This document shows positions 1-7,452 of a stretch of DNA of 19,074 nucleotides, piece by piece. The stretch's first letter is position 1, and each line of letters starts with the position of its first letter. A model generated the notes under the pieces. It was not told where the DNA came from. It ran no database searches and worked only from the letters and a program-made list of their open reading frames with translations. The translations under genes were made by a program, and so were the position numbers. Origin of the DNA: CAZKUN01 sp964555935 (GTDB lineage Bacteria; Armatimonadota; Zipacnadia; Zipacnadales; VGFC01). Location: contig CAZKUN010000180.1 in the NCBI GenBank assembly GCA_964555935.1, forward strand, positions 1 to 19,074, given 5' to 3'.

Positions 1-162
1 CCCACCCGGCCCCGCCGCAGGGCGGCACGGACTCGGCGGCGGCGGGGTCGCCGCAGCCGGCTGGCTAGCCTCAGCCTGCGCGGGCTGGGGCATCTCCTCG
101 CCGCAGGACGGGCAGAATTTCACGTCCACGATTGTCGTGTGACCACACTTAATGCATTCCAC
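1..162 (-). CDS. Zinc-ribbon protein, N-terminal part (runs off left edge)
   Basis: I read this directly from the minus strand; 54 codons are visible before the edge, all open. The protein starts with GTG at 162-160, preceded by a GGAAGGAAG purine tract. Residues 3-20 form CxxC (C3, C6), ten residues, CxxC (C17, C20) followed by G-E-E, which is the usual layout of a small zinc ribbon (double-knuckle Zn site) at the N-terminus of many bacterial proteins. From about residue 25 the chain becomes a Pro/Ala/Gln-rich linker with a run of four prolines, as is common between a zinc ribbon and a downstream membrane or enzyme domain. What follows is outside the window, so the function cannot be given. 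It is transcribed divergently from the oxidoreductase gene. The start is chosen because the next in-frame codon upstream beyond the SD is a stop (TGA). Confidence 0.7.
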   Translation of the reverse strand, partial: MECIKCGHTTIVDVKFCPSCGEEMPQPAQAEASQPAAATPPPPSPCRPAAGPGG

Positions 163-390
163 GAGGGATCAACTTCCTTCCACGTTTGGGCGAGTGTTCG
201 ACTTGTCATGAGTCCGTTTGGTTGCTGGGGACGCCAGGACCTGCGCTGAACGCGCTTTCACGCCATTCAACCGCCGCTCGCACAGCAAAGCCTCCGCGCT
301 AGCCGAGGTCAAACCGCCTCATACTCCGAACTCCCAACTGGCTGTCGTCGTGCCGCCAGCCGCTAGCTTGGCGCCGTCGGGCATCCAGCA

Positions 391-411
391 CGACGATCGT
401 CCCGATCGTCG
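391..411 (+). promoter_or_regulatory. Perfect 8-bp inverted repeat just upstream of the oxidoreductase SD
   Basis: CGACGATC (391-398), 5-base spacer, GATCGTCG (404-411). It ends six bases before the AGGAGG. It could be an operator for a dimeric regulator or a hairpin in the 5' leader. The repeat is seen; the role is inferred. Confidence 0.4.
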
Positions 412-417
412 ACCAAC

Positions 418-423
418 AGGAGG
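418..423 (+). promoter_or_regulatory. Ribosome binding site fixing the oxidoreductase start
   Basis: Perfect AGGAGG, ten bases before ATG 434. It decides for 434 over the earlier in-frame start near 218. Confidence 0.8.
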
Positions 424-433
424 ACTTGCACTC

Positions 434-1657
434 ATGGGAATCAGCATCGGCATGGTCGGGCTCGGGCAGTTCGGCGTTGCCTTCGCCGATATGTTCATGA
501 GCCATCCTCTCGTCGACCGCATCGCGCTGTGTGACCGCGAGCCCGAACGCGTTGCTCGTTTCGCTGAGAAGGAATTGTGGCAGGCCAAGCTCAGCCAGAA
601 TGATCTCTACCCATCGCTCGACGACATTCTCGAGTCCGACCTCGACGCCCTGGTCATCATCACCCAGCCCTGGCTTCACGCTGCGCAGTGCGCGCGCGCG
701 ATGGTATCGGGCATGCACGTCTACAGCGCCGTGCCCATCGTCTCGTTGCCCGACGGAGATCTGATCCTCGACTGGTGCGATCGGATCGTCGAGATATCGG
801 AGCGCACGGGCATGAAGTACATGCTCGGGGAGACGACTTACTACCGGCCGCAGACGATGTTCTGCCGGAAGAAAGCGGCCGAGGGCATGTTCGGCGACTT
901 CGTCTACGCCGAGGGCGAGTACTTCCACGACGTCGATTCGCCCGGCTGCAATCTTCGCAATGTCCAGGTGGCTCGCACGTCCAGCGCGGCGGGCCAGGAG
1001 TGGCTTGAGCGCGCGAAGAGCTATCGCGACCGAGGCGTCGAATCCGGCCCGATGCACTACCCGACGCACTCGACATCCGGCCCCGTGTCGGTCATGAACG
1101 CCCACGCGTTGAAGGTGACCGGGTATGGCTACCGCAACCAGAACGACGACAGCTTCTTCGGCGGCGACATCAGCAATGAAACGGCGCTGTTTGAGATGAG
1201 CAATGGGGCCACCGTGAGGATCTGTGAGTTCCGCGAGTGCGCCGGCGAGCTGGGGCATGACGGCGAGACCTTCCGCATCATGGGCTCCAAGGGCACCTTC
1301 CGCGAGAACCAGTGGATCTGCAACCACCGCGATGAGCCGCCCGCCGATATGGAGCGCTTCGAGCGCGTCGTTCTCAGGGACGCCGATATGTTCGACCCGC
1401 TCCCGCCCGAGGTAGGGGCGGCATTCAAGTCCGCGCTCGGCGTGGAGGGCGACGGTGACTTCGTCCCCTCGGGCCATGGCGGCTCGCATCCATACCTCGT
1501 GCATGAGTTCGTCGAGGCTGTCGCGCAGAACCGCCAGCCCGCGATCAACGCCTGGGAGGCGGCGCGCTACATGGCCATGGGCGTCATGGCGCACAAGTCC
1601 GCGCTCAAGGACGGCGAGCGCCTCGACGTTCCCGACTGGGGCGACGCGCCGTCGTAG
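434..1657 (+). CDS. Gfo/Idh/MocA-family oxidoreductase with variant EKP motif
   Basis: 407 residues, cytoplasmic, no signal peptide. The N-terminal Rossmann fold shows GLGQFG (9-14) for NAD(P) binding, a DREPERV segment after strand beta2, and an ALVIITQPW strand. The C-terminal half has the family's alpha/beta substrate domain, ending with GGSHPYLVHEFV (349-360) and a helix with the A-W-E-A-A pattern. These enzymes oxidise or reduce sugars and cyclitols, or use transient NAD redox chemistry for hydrolysis or epimerisation. The usual catalytic E-K-P loop after the third strand here reads S-A-V-P-I (98-102), so the lysine is missing; histidines at 208 and 212 (HYPTHST) lie where the family's catalytic His normally is. 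First gene of a likely operon with the fucosidase (77-base gap) and epimerase, which suggests work on a released monosaccharide. Family is certain; substrate is unknown. Confidence 0.92.
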   Translation: MGISIGMVGLGQFGVAFADMFMSHPLVDRIALCDREPERVARFAEKELWQAKLSQNDLYPSLDDILESDLDALVIITQPWLHAAQCARAMVSGMHVYSAVPIVSLPDGDLILDWCDRIVEISERTGMKYMLGETTYYRPQTMFCRKKAAEGMFGDFVYAEGEYFHDVDSPGCNLRNVQVARTSSAAGQEWLERAKSYRDRGVESGPMHYPTHSTSGPVSVMNAHALKVTGYGYRNQNDDSFFGGDISNETALFEMSNGATVRICEFRECAGELGHDGETFRIMGSKGTFRENQWICNHRDEPPADMERFERVVLRDADMFDPLPPEVGAAFKSALGVEGDGDFVPSGHGGSHPYLVHEFVEAVAQNRQPAINAWEAARYMAMGVMAHKSALKDGERLDVPDWGDAPS

Positions 1658-1676
1658 GGGCGTGTCGTCTTGGACC

Positions 1677-1693
1677 GCGAGCTTCCAGCTCGC
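1677..1693 (+). repeat. Intergenic hairpin, GCGAGCT-TCC-AGCTCGC
   Basis: Seven-base perfect stem with a 3-base loop in the 77-base gap between oxidoreductase and fucosidase. It resembles the short GC palindromes with a TTCCAG core that I recall as abundant in intergenic DNA of Verrucomicrobiota/Planctomycetota-type genomes, but copy number cannot be judged from this window. It might act as an RNA processing or attenuation site between the two genes. Confidence 0.5.
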
Positions 1694-1734
1694 ATGCCGG
1701 CCGGCCGTGCCCAACCACCAGCCTGGAGGCCACC

Positions 1735-3555
1735 ATGGGGAAGCACATCATCTGGCTCACGTCCGTCACATGCATCTTTGCCCCGGGGGTAATCGCCCAG
1801 GACAATGCTCGACCCGTCTTCGAGCCCACGTGGGAATCGCTCAACTCCCGCAAGTCGCCGGAGTGGTTCCGCGACGCGAAGTTCGGGATCTTCATCCACT
1901 GGGGCGTCTACTCCGTCCCCGCGATCTGCGACACGTCCACCTACGCCGAGTGGTACCTCAATTGGCTGAAGACCAACTCCCACGGCGGCCTCGTGCGCAA
2001 GTTCCACGAGGAGAACTACGGCGCTGACTTCGCCTACACGGACTTCGCCTCGATGTGGCGCGCGGAGTTGTGGAAGCCTGATGACTGGGCCAAACTCTTC
2101 AAGCGAGCGGGCGCCAAGTACGTCGTGCTCGTCAGCAAGCACCACGATGGCTTCGCTCTCTGGCCGGCGGCCAAGTCGAGTGAGGTGCGCGGCTACGCCT
2201 GGAACGCGGCGGAGACCGGTCCCAAGCGCGACCTCGTCGGCGACCTGACGCAAGCCGTCCGCGGCGAAGGCCTGAAGATGGGCTTCTACTACTCGTTCAT
2301 GGAGTGGGACAACCCTCTTTACGAGGAGGATCGCGCTCGCTATGTCGACGAGATGATGGTCCCTCAGATCAAGGAACTCGTCACCAAGTACGAGCCTGCA
2401 GTCGTCTGGCCTGATGGCGAGTGGAACCACTCGGACAAGTCATGGCGTAGCGAGGAGACGCTGGCGTGGATCTACAACAACTGCGCGAATCCGGACGAAC
2501 TCGTCGTCAACGACCGCTGGGGCAAGGAGTTGCGCGGGCAGGTAGGGGATTACTACACCACCGAGTATGGCAACCTATCCGGGCCCGGCATGGCTGACGA
2601 GGGCAAGCCCTTCGAGGAGTGTCGCGGGATCGGACACAGCTTCGCGCTCAACCGGCTTGAGAACTACGACAGCTATCTCACCCAGACTGAACTTGTCCGG
2701 CTGCTCATCGAACTCGTCAGCAACGGCGGGGGCCTGCTTCTCAACCTCGGGCCCACGGCTGACGGTCGCATTCCGGTCATCCAGCAAGATCGCCTGATCG
2801 CCCTCGGCGAGTGGCTGGATGCCAATGGCGAGTCGATCTACGGGACTCGCGCAAGCCGCTTCCCTCGCCTCGACTGGGGACGCTCGACCACGAAAGGCAA
2901 CACGATCTATCTGCACGTCCTCGATTGGCCCAAGGACCACAAGCTCGCCGTTCCCGGCCTGGTGACGAGGATCAACCGTGCCTACCTGTTGCACGATCCG
3001 GACGCGGACCCGTTGCCGGTCGCTGGTAGTGGCGGAGGCGCTCCCACCATCGACCTGCTCGGGCGTCTGCCCTTCCCTCACGCCACGGTTGTCGCCCTCG
3101 AACTCGATGGCGAGCCCGTGGTTGATGTTCGGATCCGCCCAGACGCCGACGGCGTCATCGTCCTTCCCGCCGAGTCAGCCGATCTTTCGGGCGCCATTCG
3201 TCTGGAGACGAACACGGCGGGAGGCGAGACGGTCAACAATATCGGCTACTGGAGTGACATTGAGAGCGTCGCCTCATGGGAGATCGTCGTCAAGCCGAAC
3301 GCGACCTACTCGGTAAGCCTCGAATACGCCTGCTTGCCCGGCGCCGAAGGAAGCGACTTCGCCCTCACCCTCGGCGATCAGGTGATCGAAGCGACCATCG
3401 ACAAGCCGACGACCGCGTGGCAGGACTACACGCCCCTCGACCTCGGCACCATCAGGACCGGCGCTGACAAGTCGCTCACTTGCACCATCAAAGCCACAGC
3501 GATTCCCGAGGGTCGCCACCTCATGAATCTGCGCAAGCTCATTCTGACGCCTTGA
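1735..3555 (+). CDS. Secreted alpha-L-fucosidase, GH29, with C-terminal beta-sandwich domain
   Basis: 606 residues. The signal peptide covers about residues 1-21 (KHIIWLTS..., cleavage after VIA). The GH29 barrel starts at WESLNSRKSPEWFRDAKFGI and shows HWGVYS (55-60), KHHDGF (135-140), a WPDGEW segment whose D227 is in the position of the catalytic nucleophile, and LLLNLGPTADGRIP (334-347). E277 in YYTTEYG is a candidate acid/base. Residues about 375-470 form a small beta domain, and about 485-606 contain NIGYWSD...SWEIVVK...W.D, a carbohydrate-binding-like beta-sandwich often found after GH29 domains. The enzyme removes terminal alpha-linked L-fucose from glycans outside the cytoplasm. Start chosen from GGAGG at 1725-1729, five bases before ATG. 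It is followed 29 bases later by an epimerase gene, so fucose metabolism may be shared. Natural linkage specificity is not predictable. Confidence 0.95.
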   Translation: MGKHIIWLTSVTCIFAPGVIAQDNARPVFEPTWESLNSRKSPEWFRDAKFGIFIHWGVYSVPAICDTSTYAEWYLNWLKTNSHGGLVRKFHEENYGADFAYTDFASMWRAELWKPDDWAKLFKRAGAKYVVLVSKHHDGFALWPAAKSSEVRGYAWNAAETGPKRDLVGDLTQAVRGEGLKMGFYYSFMEWDNPLYEEDRARYVDEMMVPQIKELVTKYEPAVVWPDGEWNHSDKSWRSEETLAWIYNNCANPDELVVNDRWGKELRGQVGDYYTTEYGNLSGPGMADEGKPFEECRGIGHSFALNRLENYDSYLTQTELVRLLIELVSNGGGLLLNLGPTADGRIPVIQQDRLIALGEWLDANGESIYGTRASRFPRLDWGRSTTKGNTIYLHVLDWPKDHKLAVPGLVTRINRAYLLHDPDADPLPVAGSGGGAPTIDLLGRLPFPHATVVALELDGEPVVDVRIRPDADGVIVLPAESADLSGAIRLETNTAGGETVNNIGYWSDIESVASWEIVVKPNATYSVSLEYACLPGAEGSDFALTLGDQVIEATIDKPTTAWQDYTPLDLGTIRTGADKSLTCTIKATAIPEGRHLMNLRKLILTP

Positions 3556-3584
3556 CCTGACGCGCCGACTGACTGGAGCTACCG

Positions 3585-4472
3585 ATGCCCGATCGTGAAC
3601 TGGCATTCTACCTCGACCCATCTCGACCCGATCTTGCCGAGCACCTTGAGTTCCTCAATTCGCGCGGCGTGACCGCGGTCGGCACTGATGGATTCGGTGG
3701 CCACGACGCCGCCCAGGGCCGCGCCGTGGGTGGCGCTCTCCGCGAGGCCGGCATGAGGGTCGTGTCCGCACACGGCACCAGTGCCATGGCACATCCCACC
3801 GGCGATCCTACCCAGCTTCACGACGCGCATCGCGTGACGCTTGACTATGCGGCGGCGTGGGGCGCGGAGCATGTCGTCTTACACTTCAGGACGTTGCAGA
3901 TCCCTTGGCGCGAGGGGCTGGGATGGGCCGAGGCGGATCACATCGCCCAGGTCGGCCTCGAAGCGTACGATGCCCAGGTGGTCGAGTTTCTCGAGTGGCT
4001 CTGCGGGGAGGCCGCGGAACGGAATGTGGGCATTGCGCTTGAGAACCTACCGATCCAGCATCAGTTCTCATACCGCGTCGAGGAGATCGCGGCGATGATC
4101 GATGGGGTGGGGGCGGATTACCTCGGCATCTGCCTCGACGCGGGTCACGTGCACTGCAGCGGGCTTGACCTTGCCGAGGCGATTCTCTCCTGCGGCTCGC
4201 GGCTAGCGACGCTGCACCTCCACGACAACTTCGGCGGCGGCGATCCGAGACTCACTATCCACGCGACCGACCGCCATCTCGTGCCGGGGCTCGGGACGAT
4301 CGACTGGCGCGCCGCGATCCGAGCGCTCGATGGCGTGGACTATGACGGCCCGGCCGTGTTCGAGGGCGTGCGCATGCCTCCGTCCTACGAAGCGGAATCG
4401 CAGCCGGCCATTGACCTCACGATCACCAATTGGCGCGCCTTCGAAGCCCTCGCCGAGGCGGATGGTGAGTGA
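3585..4472 (+). CDS. Sugar phosphate isomerase/epimerase (xylose isomerase-like TIM barrel)
   Basis: 295 residues, cytoplasmic, no signal peptide. It matches the AP endonuclease 2 / xylose isomerase-like superfamily (PF01261 type). Putative metal ligands appear in the usual order: E153 in ALENLP, D185 and H188 in CLDAGHVH, H211/H213 in LHLHDN, and E260 in VFEG; D229 followed by HLVPGLGTIDW is the typical late-barrel loop. Members isomerise or epimerise keto sugars or inosose-type cyclitols at a divalent metal. GGAG at 3575-3578, six bases before ATG, supports the start. It lies 29 bases after the fucosidase and is probably co-transcribed; the oxidoreductase two genes upstream could be its partner, since these two families are often paired in sugar oxidation-epimerisation pathways. 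Its 3' end is 18 bases from the convergent hydrolase gene. The substrate is not known. Confidence 0.88.
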   Translation: MPDRELAFYLDPSRPDLAEHLEFLNSRGVTAVGTDGFGGHDAAQGRAVGGALREAGMRVVSAHGTSAMAHPTGDPTQLHDAHRVTLDYAAAWGAEHVVLHFRTLQIPWREGLGWAEADHIAQVGLEAYDAQVVEFLEWLCGEAAERNVGIALENLPIQHQFSYRVEEIAAMIDGVGADYLGICLDAGHVHCSGLDLAEAILSCGSRLATLHLHDNFGGGDPRLTIHATDRHLVPGLGTIDWRAAIRALDGVDYDGPAVFEGVRMPPSYEAESQPAIDLTITNWRAFEALAEADGE

Positions 4473-4490
4473 CGCCTGTGCCGGTCGCCG

Positions 4491-6062
4491 TTACCGCCCC
4501 ACCACCCTTAGCACGATGTCCTCGCTGAACGCCGGGTGGTCGATGCGGTCTCCCACCAATTGCGCGTCCGTCGCAGCCCCTGTCTTCGGGTCGTGCCACG
4601 AGGCCTCATACGCGCCCGGCGGGAGGTTCAACTCGACCTGGCCTGCCGGTGCCGATTCGCCCGGCTCAAGCAGGAAGTAAGTGACGTAGCACTTGCCGAG
4701 CTTGGACCGTGTCGAGGGTTCGCCCGGACTCGCCACCACGAACTCGGCGTCGGGGCCCATCCCGCGGATATCCACCGGCAGGGCTTCGATGAACTCGCGC
4801 AGTCGATGCTGGTCATCCATCACATCTAGCGCTGCGTCGTTCAGCGGCGTTGCGATGTCCAGCCAGGTCGCCTGTCCACATCCTGACCCGCCCCGCGTGA
4901 ACACGCGCCAGAACGTCCGCCGGTAGCCAAGACGGTTCGCGCCGTCGCGCATCGTCTCGTCCTTGTACAGCTCTCCTCCGTGCCATCCGAAGACCAGCTC
5001 GTTCATGATGGTCGGACGGTCATCCTCGACTCGCGGCAACCGGCTGGTCTGATGCAGGAACGCGATGTCCACGTCAGTACTCCGCCAGATCGACTCCTCC
5101 GAGACGCCGATCGGCAATCCGTAGGGATCGTGCTTCCGTATCCACGGGAGGTACTTCTCGTTCGCCTCGGCGGCGAATGCGGCGCCGCTGTTCGGGTGGT
5201 GCTCCATCTCGTTGCCCAGTTCCCAGTAGACGTTGTGGTAACCCGCAAACCGCGCAACGATCGTGCGGATGTAGCGCTCCTTCTTCGCCTCGTCGCCTGG
5301 GGCCCACGCGTTGAATGGGTGCCGCCGGCCGTCGGTCGTGTATTCGAACCACGCAGTCGAATCTCGCGACCACGTGTCGAATAGGCTCAACTGACAGTAG
5401 ACTCCCCGCTTGCCCATCTCGCGCACGAGCCATTCCGCGCGCCGCAACCAGTTCAGATCCCACATGGCACCGTTATTCTGAAGCGCAAACTGCCCCAGCT
5501 TGACCAGCAGTCCGTTGTGTCCGCGAGCCTGACATTCGTCCAGGTAATCCAGCAGTTGCGCATCAGAGAGTCGGTCTGGGTTTGCCTCGCCACCCTTGCT
5601 GCGCGGGCCGTAGTTGTTCGCGGCGATCCACTTCCCGCCGTACCAATAGTGAGTCGCGCCATCATCGTGCATCAGGTAACGTGGATGCTTGGGGTCGCGC
5701 TTCACATGCCCGTGGTTGCCGTATTCGGCCGGCCCCGCGCAGAGAAAGGAGCCCTCCACCGACTGGCCCTGAAACGCCCACGTATACCGCCACTCACCCT
5801 CCTGATCCGGCATGAATCTCGCGCGCCACGTGCTGTCGCCATCGTAGAAGCCATCGACCACGACGGTTCGCCCGCCGCGTCGGAAGGCCACTGACGGGAA
5901 GATGTTGAATCGGTTCCCGTCGACTCCGCTGTGGATCGCGGTAAGCTCGACCGTGTCGTAGAGCCTCACGCCACGCGGCCCTGTGACACGGACTGTGTTC
6001 GAGCAAGCGCGCGGCGCGATTGCCGAGATGAGCATGAGCGTGAGGGCAAGTCGTGTCGCCAT
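4491..6062 (-). CDS. Secreted glycoside hydrolase-like protein (DUF5060 + DUF4038/GH140-like barrel)
   Basis: 523 residues with an N-terminal export signal (MATRLALTLMLISAIA); there is a Cys at 20 but the preceding PRA is not a good lipobox. Residues about 25-110 form the Ig-like DUF5060-type domain (FYDGDSTWRARFMPDQEGEWRYTW). Residues about 125-425 are a TIM barrel of the DUF4038/apiosidase-like kind: WIAANNYGP, then E285 in YWELGNEME as candidate acid/base and E355 in TIMNELVFGW as candidate nucleophile. Residues about 435-523 look like a small C-terminal beta domain (YFLLEPGE, LPPGAYEASWHDPKTG). It should cleave a glycan outside the cytoplasm; GH140 members act on apiose in rhamnogalacturonan II, but related proteins are uncharacterised. 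AGGAGG (complement of 6068-6073) sits five bases before ATG. It is the only hydrolase here on the minus strand, so it is transcribed separately. Confidence 0.88.
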   Translation of the reverse strand: MATRLALTLMLISAIAPRACSNTVRVTGPRGVRLYDTVELTAIHSGVDGNRFNIFPSVAFRRGGRTVVVDGFYDGDSTWRARFMPDQEGEWRYTWAFQGQSVEGSFLCAGPAEYGNHGHVKRDPKHPRYLMHDDGATHYWYGGKWIAANNYGPRSKGGEANPDRLSDAQLLDYLDECQARGHNGLLVKLGQFALQNNGAMWDLNWLRRAEWLVREMGKRGVYCQLSLFDTWSRDSTAWFEYTTDGRRHPFNAWAPGDEAKKERYIRTIVARFAGYHNVYWELGNEMEHHPNSGAAFAAEANEKYLPWIRKHDPYGLPIGVSEESIWRSTDVDIAFLHQTSRLPRVEDDRPTIMNELVFGWHGGELYKDETMRDGANRLGYRRTFWRVFTRGGSGCGQATWLDIATPLNDAALDVMDDQHRLREFIEALPVDIRGMGPDAEFVVASPGEPSTRSKLGKCYVTYFLLEPGESAPAGQVELNLPPGAYEASWHDPKTGAATDAQLVGDRIDHPAFSEDIVLRVVGR

Positions 6063-6145
6063 GGTCGCCTCCTGATGCAGCCGTCAGTTCGCAGCCCGGG
6101 TCGTTGTCGCCTGCACGTTGTCAGTCGTGCGATGCCGAGGTCTAC

Positions 6146-6325
6146 GTGCTAACCCACCTCGCCCTACTGTCGACAATCGCGCTCGCCGACACCACCATCC
6201 TCCTCTCATCCCACACGTTCTCCGCGGATTCTGGCTCCCGCTGGGTTCTCGACACCGGCACTGAGACGCCCGGCGGTCCAGCGCTCCGGACCTGCTCCTG
6301 GAGGTTTCGGAACGGTTCCGCGTGA
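6146..6325 (+). pseudogene. Truncated duplicate of the 5' end of the SUMF1-fusion gene
   Basis: Starting from GTG 6146, with GAGG five bases upstream, the translation aligns without gaps for 43 codons to the start of the large gene at 7453; by my count 27 of 42 residues after the start codon are identical, including DTTI, TFSADS and SRWVL. At DNA level 6214-6251 and 7521-7558 differ at one base in 38. Similarity ends after a P-G pair (about 6274), and the frame runs only to a stop at 6323-6325 with unrelated residues. Both copies encode the same 14-residue signal-peptide-like start. It is best explained as a remnant of a tandem duplication or of an insertion that separated the gene's start from its body. 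It may still produce a short secreted peptide, but I think that unlikely. Confidence 0.75.
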
Positions 6326-6396
6326 ACGATCATCTCGCAGCGCTTCGCGTCGGGAATGTCGTGCGCCGCCGCGAGGCGCGGAAGCACCCTATCAAC

Positions 6397-6402
6397 AGGA
6401 GG
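6397..6402 (+). promoter_or_regulatory. Ribosome binding site for the acyltransferase
   Basis: AGGAGG, 12 bases before GTG 6415. The spacing is long, but no better start is nearby; it favours 6415 over GTG 6322 or GTG 6361. Confidence 0.55.
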
Positions 6403-6414
6403 TCAAGCGCGCGC

Positions 6415-7371
6415 GTGGGCAATCCCAATGTCGCTGCGGCAAGCCATAGGGCGAAGCCAATTGCCTCGGCTCTCTGGCGGCTGACCCTCCGCCTCACCGT
6501 CTCGCTCTGCGCGGTGGTCGCGTACCTGCTGCCGCTACGCTGGATCAGGCATATTGCGAGCACTTGCGGTTGGCTGGCCTGCGTGCCCCCCAGTCGGAGG
6601 CGCCGCATGGCCCGGGAGAACCTGGCGGCCACGTTCGGGGAGACCTTGTCGCTCGCGGACAACCGGCGGATCCGTATTCGCGTTGCCCAGAACATGGGCA
6701 AGACCTTTATGGAGTTGCTCAAGGCACCACGCCTTGGTGCTGACGGCGTTCGGCAGGCCGTTTCCGTTGAGGGTATCGACAGGATCAGGGAGGCACTGGC
6801 TCGAGGGAAGGGCGTCATCATCCTAACGGCCCACTTCGGGAACTGGGAGATGCTCGGAGCGCGACTGGCAGCGGATGGCTTCGACACCGCCGCCATCACT
6901 CGACAGGCCTCGGACCCGACGGTCGCCTCGCTCATCGACCGGTGTCGCAGCGACCTTGGCATACGCGTGTTGGCCCGAGACTCGGTTAGGGAGATGCTCC
7001 GGCACCTTCGGAACGGCGGGTGCCTGTTCATTCTGCCGGATCTCGACGCAAAGAAGGGCGCGATTCGCCTGAGTTTTCTCGGGCGGCCGGCATGGGTACC
7101 GCGTGGGCCCGCCTTGCCCGCCATGCGGTCGAAGGCGCCAATCATCCCGGCCTTCTGCGTGCGGGAGAGCGACGACTCACTGCACATGCGCGTCCTGGAT
7201 GAGATACCTGTCGCCGTCAATGAGAACCGCGACGCGGCAGTAAGGGAGACAATGCAACGGATCAACCGCGTGCTTGAGGCCGCCATCCTGGAGCGCCCGG
7301 ACCAGTGGCTGTGGTTCCATAACCGCTGGAAGACGCATAGGAAAGGCGGGCCGCCGCGCGAGGAGCCGTAG
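6415..7371 (+). CDS. Lysophospholipid/lipid A acyltransferase (LpxL/HtrB family)
   Basis: 318 residues from GTG 6415. A hydrophobic segment (LTLRLTVSLCAVVAYLLPL, about residues 23-41) is the usual N-terminal membrane anchor. The catalytic H-x4-E motif is HFGNWE (140-145); PDLDAKKGAIRLSFLGRPAWVPRGPA (from about 208) matches the family's second conserved block, and DQWLWFHNRWKTH is the typical C-terminal signature. These inner-membrane enzymes transfer an acyl chain from acyl-ACP to a lipid A precursor or related lipid. This implies a diderm envelope with lipid A-like molecules. It has no evident link to sugar catabolism and lies exactly between the two copies of the duplicated gene start, suggesting it came in by rearrangement. 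The next gene starts 81 bases on. Family is secure; the exact acceptor is not known. Confidence 0.9.
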   Translation: MGNPNVAAASHRAKPIASALWRLTLRLTVSLCAVVAYLLPLRWIRHIASTCGWLACVPPSRRRRMARENLAATFGETLSLADNRRIRIRVAQNMGKTFMELLKAPRLGADGVRQAVSVEGIDRIREALARGKGVIILTAHFGNWEMLGARLAADGFDTAAITRQASDPTVASLIDRCRSDLGIRVLARDSVREMLRHLRNGGCLFILPDLDAKKGAIRLSFLGRPAWVPRGPALPAMRSKAPIIPAFCVRESDDSLHMRVLDEIPVAVNENRDAAVRETMQRINRVLEAAILERPDQWLWFHNRWKTHRKGGPPREEP

Positions 7372-7439
7372 ACCGGCCTGCCGTTGGGCTGTCGCAAGGT
7401 CTTTCACGCGTCATGCCGAAACTCTCGCTCATCCCGTCC

Positions 7440-7444
7440 AGGAG
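7440..7444 (+). promoter_or_regulatory. Ribosome binding site for a TTG start
   Basis: AGGAG eight bases before TTG 7453. The choice of this rare start is supported by gapless alignment with the GTG start of the remnant at 6146 and by a plausible signal peptide beginning there. Confidence 0.6.
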
Positions 7445-7452
7445 CGCTGGCC

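Larger units (their letters stand above)
163..433. other. Divergent intergenic region
   Basis: 271 bases between the divergent zinc-ribbon and oxidoreductase genes. The frame of the oxidoreductase stays open back to about 218, but the extra 72 residues are low-complexity, lack family similarity and lie before a good SD, so I treat them as non-coding. I see no convincing sigma70 -35/-10 pair; TTGTCA at 203-208 is a possible -35 but no matching -10 follows. The only clear structure is the hairpin at 391-411. Confidence 0.5.
6063..6414. other. Divergent gap with a gene remnant
   Basis: 352 bases without an intact gene, between the minus-strand hydrolase and the acyltransferase. Its middle holds the 5' remnant described at 6146-6325. 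Bases 6265-6414 also stay open in the acyltransferase frame, giving a charged, Arg-rich stretch (about 50 codons) that I do not recognise; it may be the tail of another decayed gene. No clear promoter motif is seen. Confidence 0.5.

Noticed and set aside
218..433. 72-residue N-terminal extension of the oxidoreductase
   Set aside because: A good SD and the conserved Rossmann start place translation at 434; the extension has no signal-peptide or domain character.
299..1714. 471-codon open frame on the minus strand opposite the oxidoreductase
   Set aside because: Mirror of a GC-rich gene; composition is low-information and the plus strand has clear family motifs.
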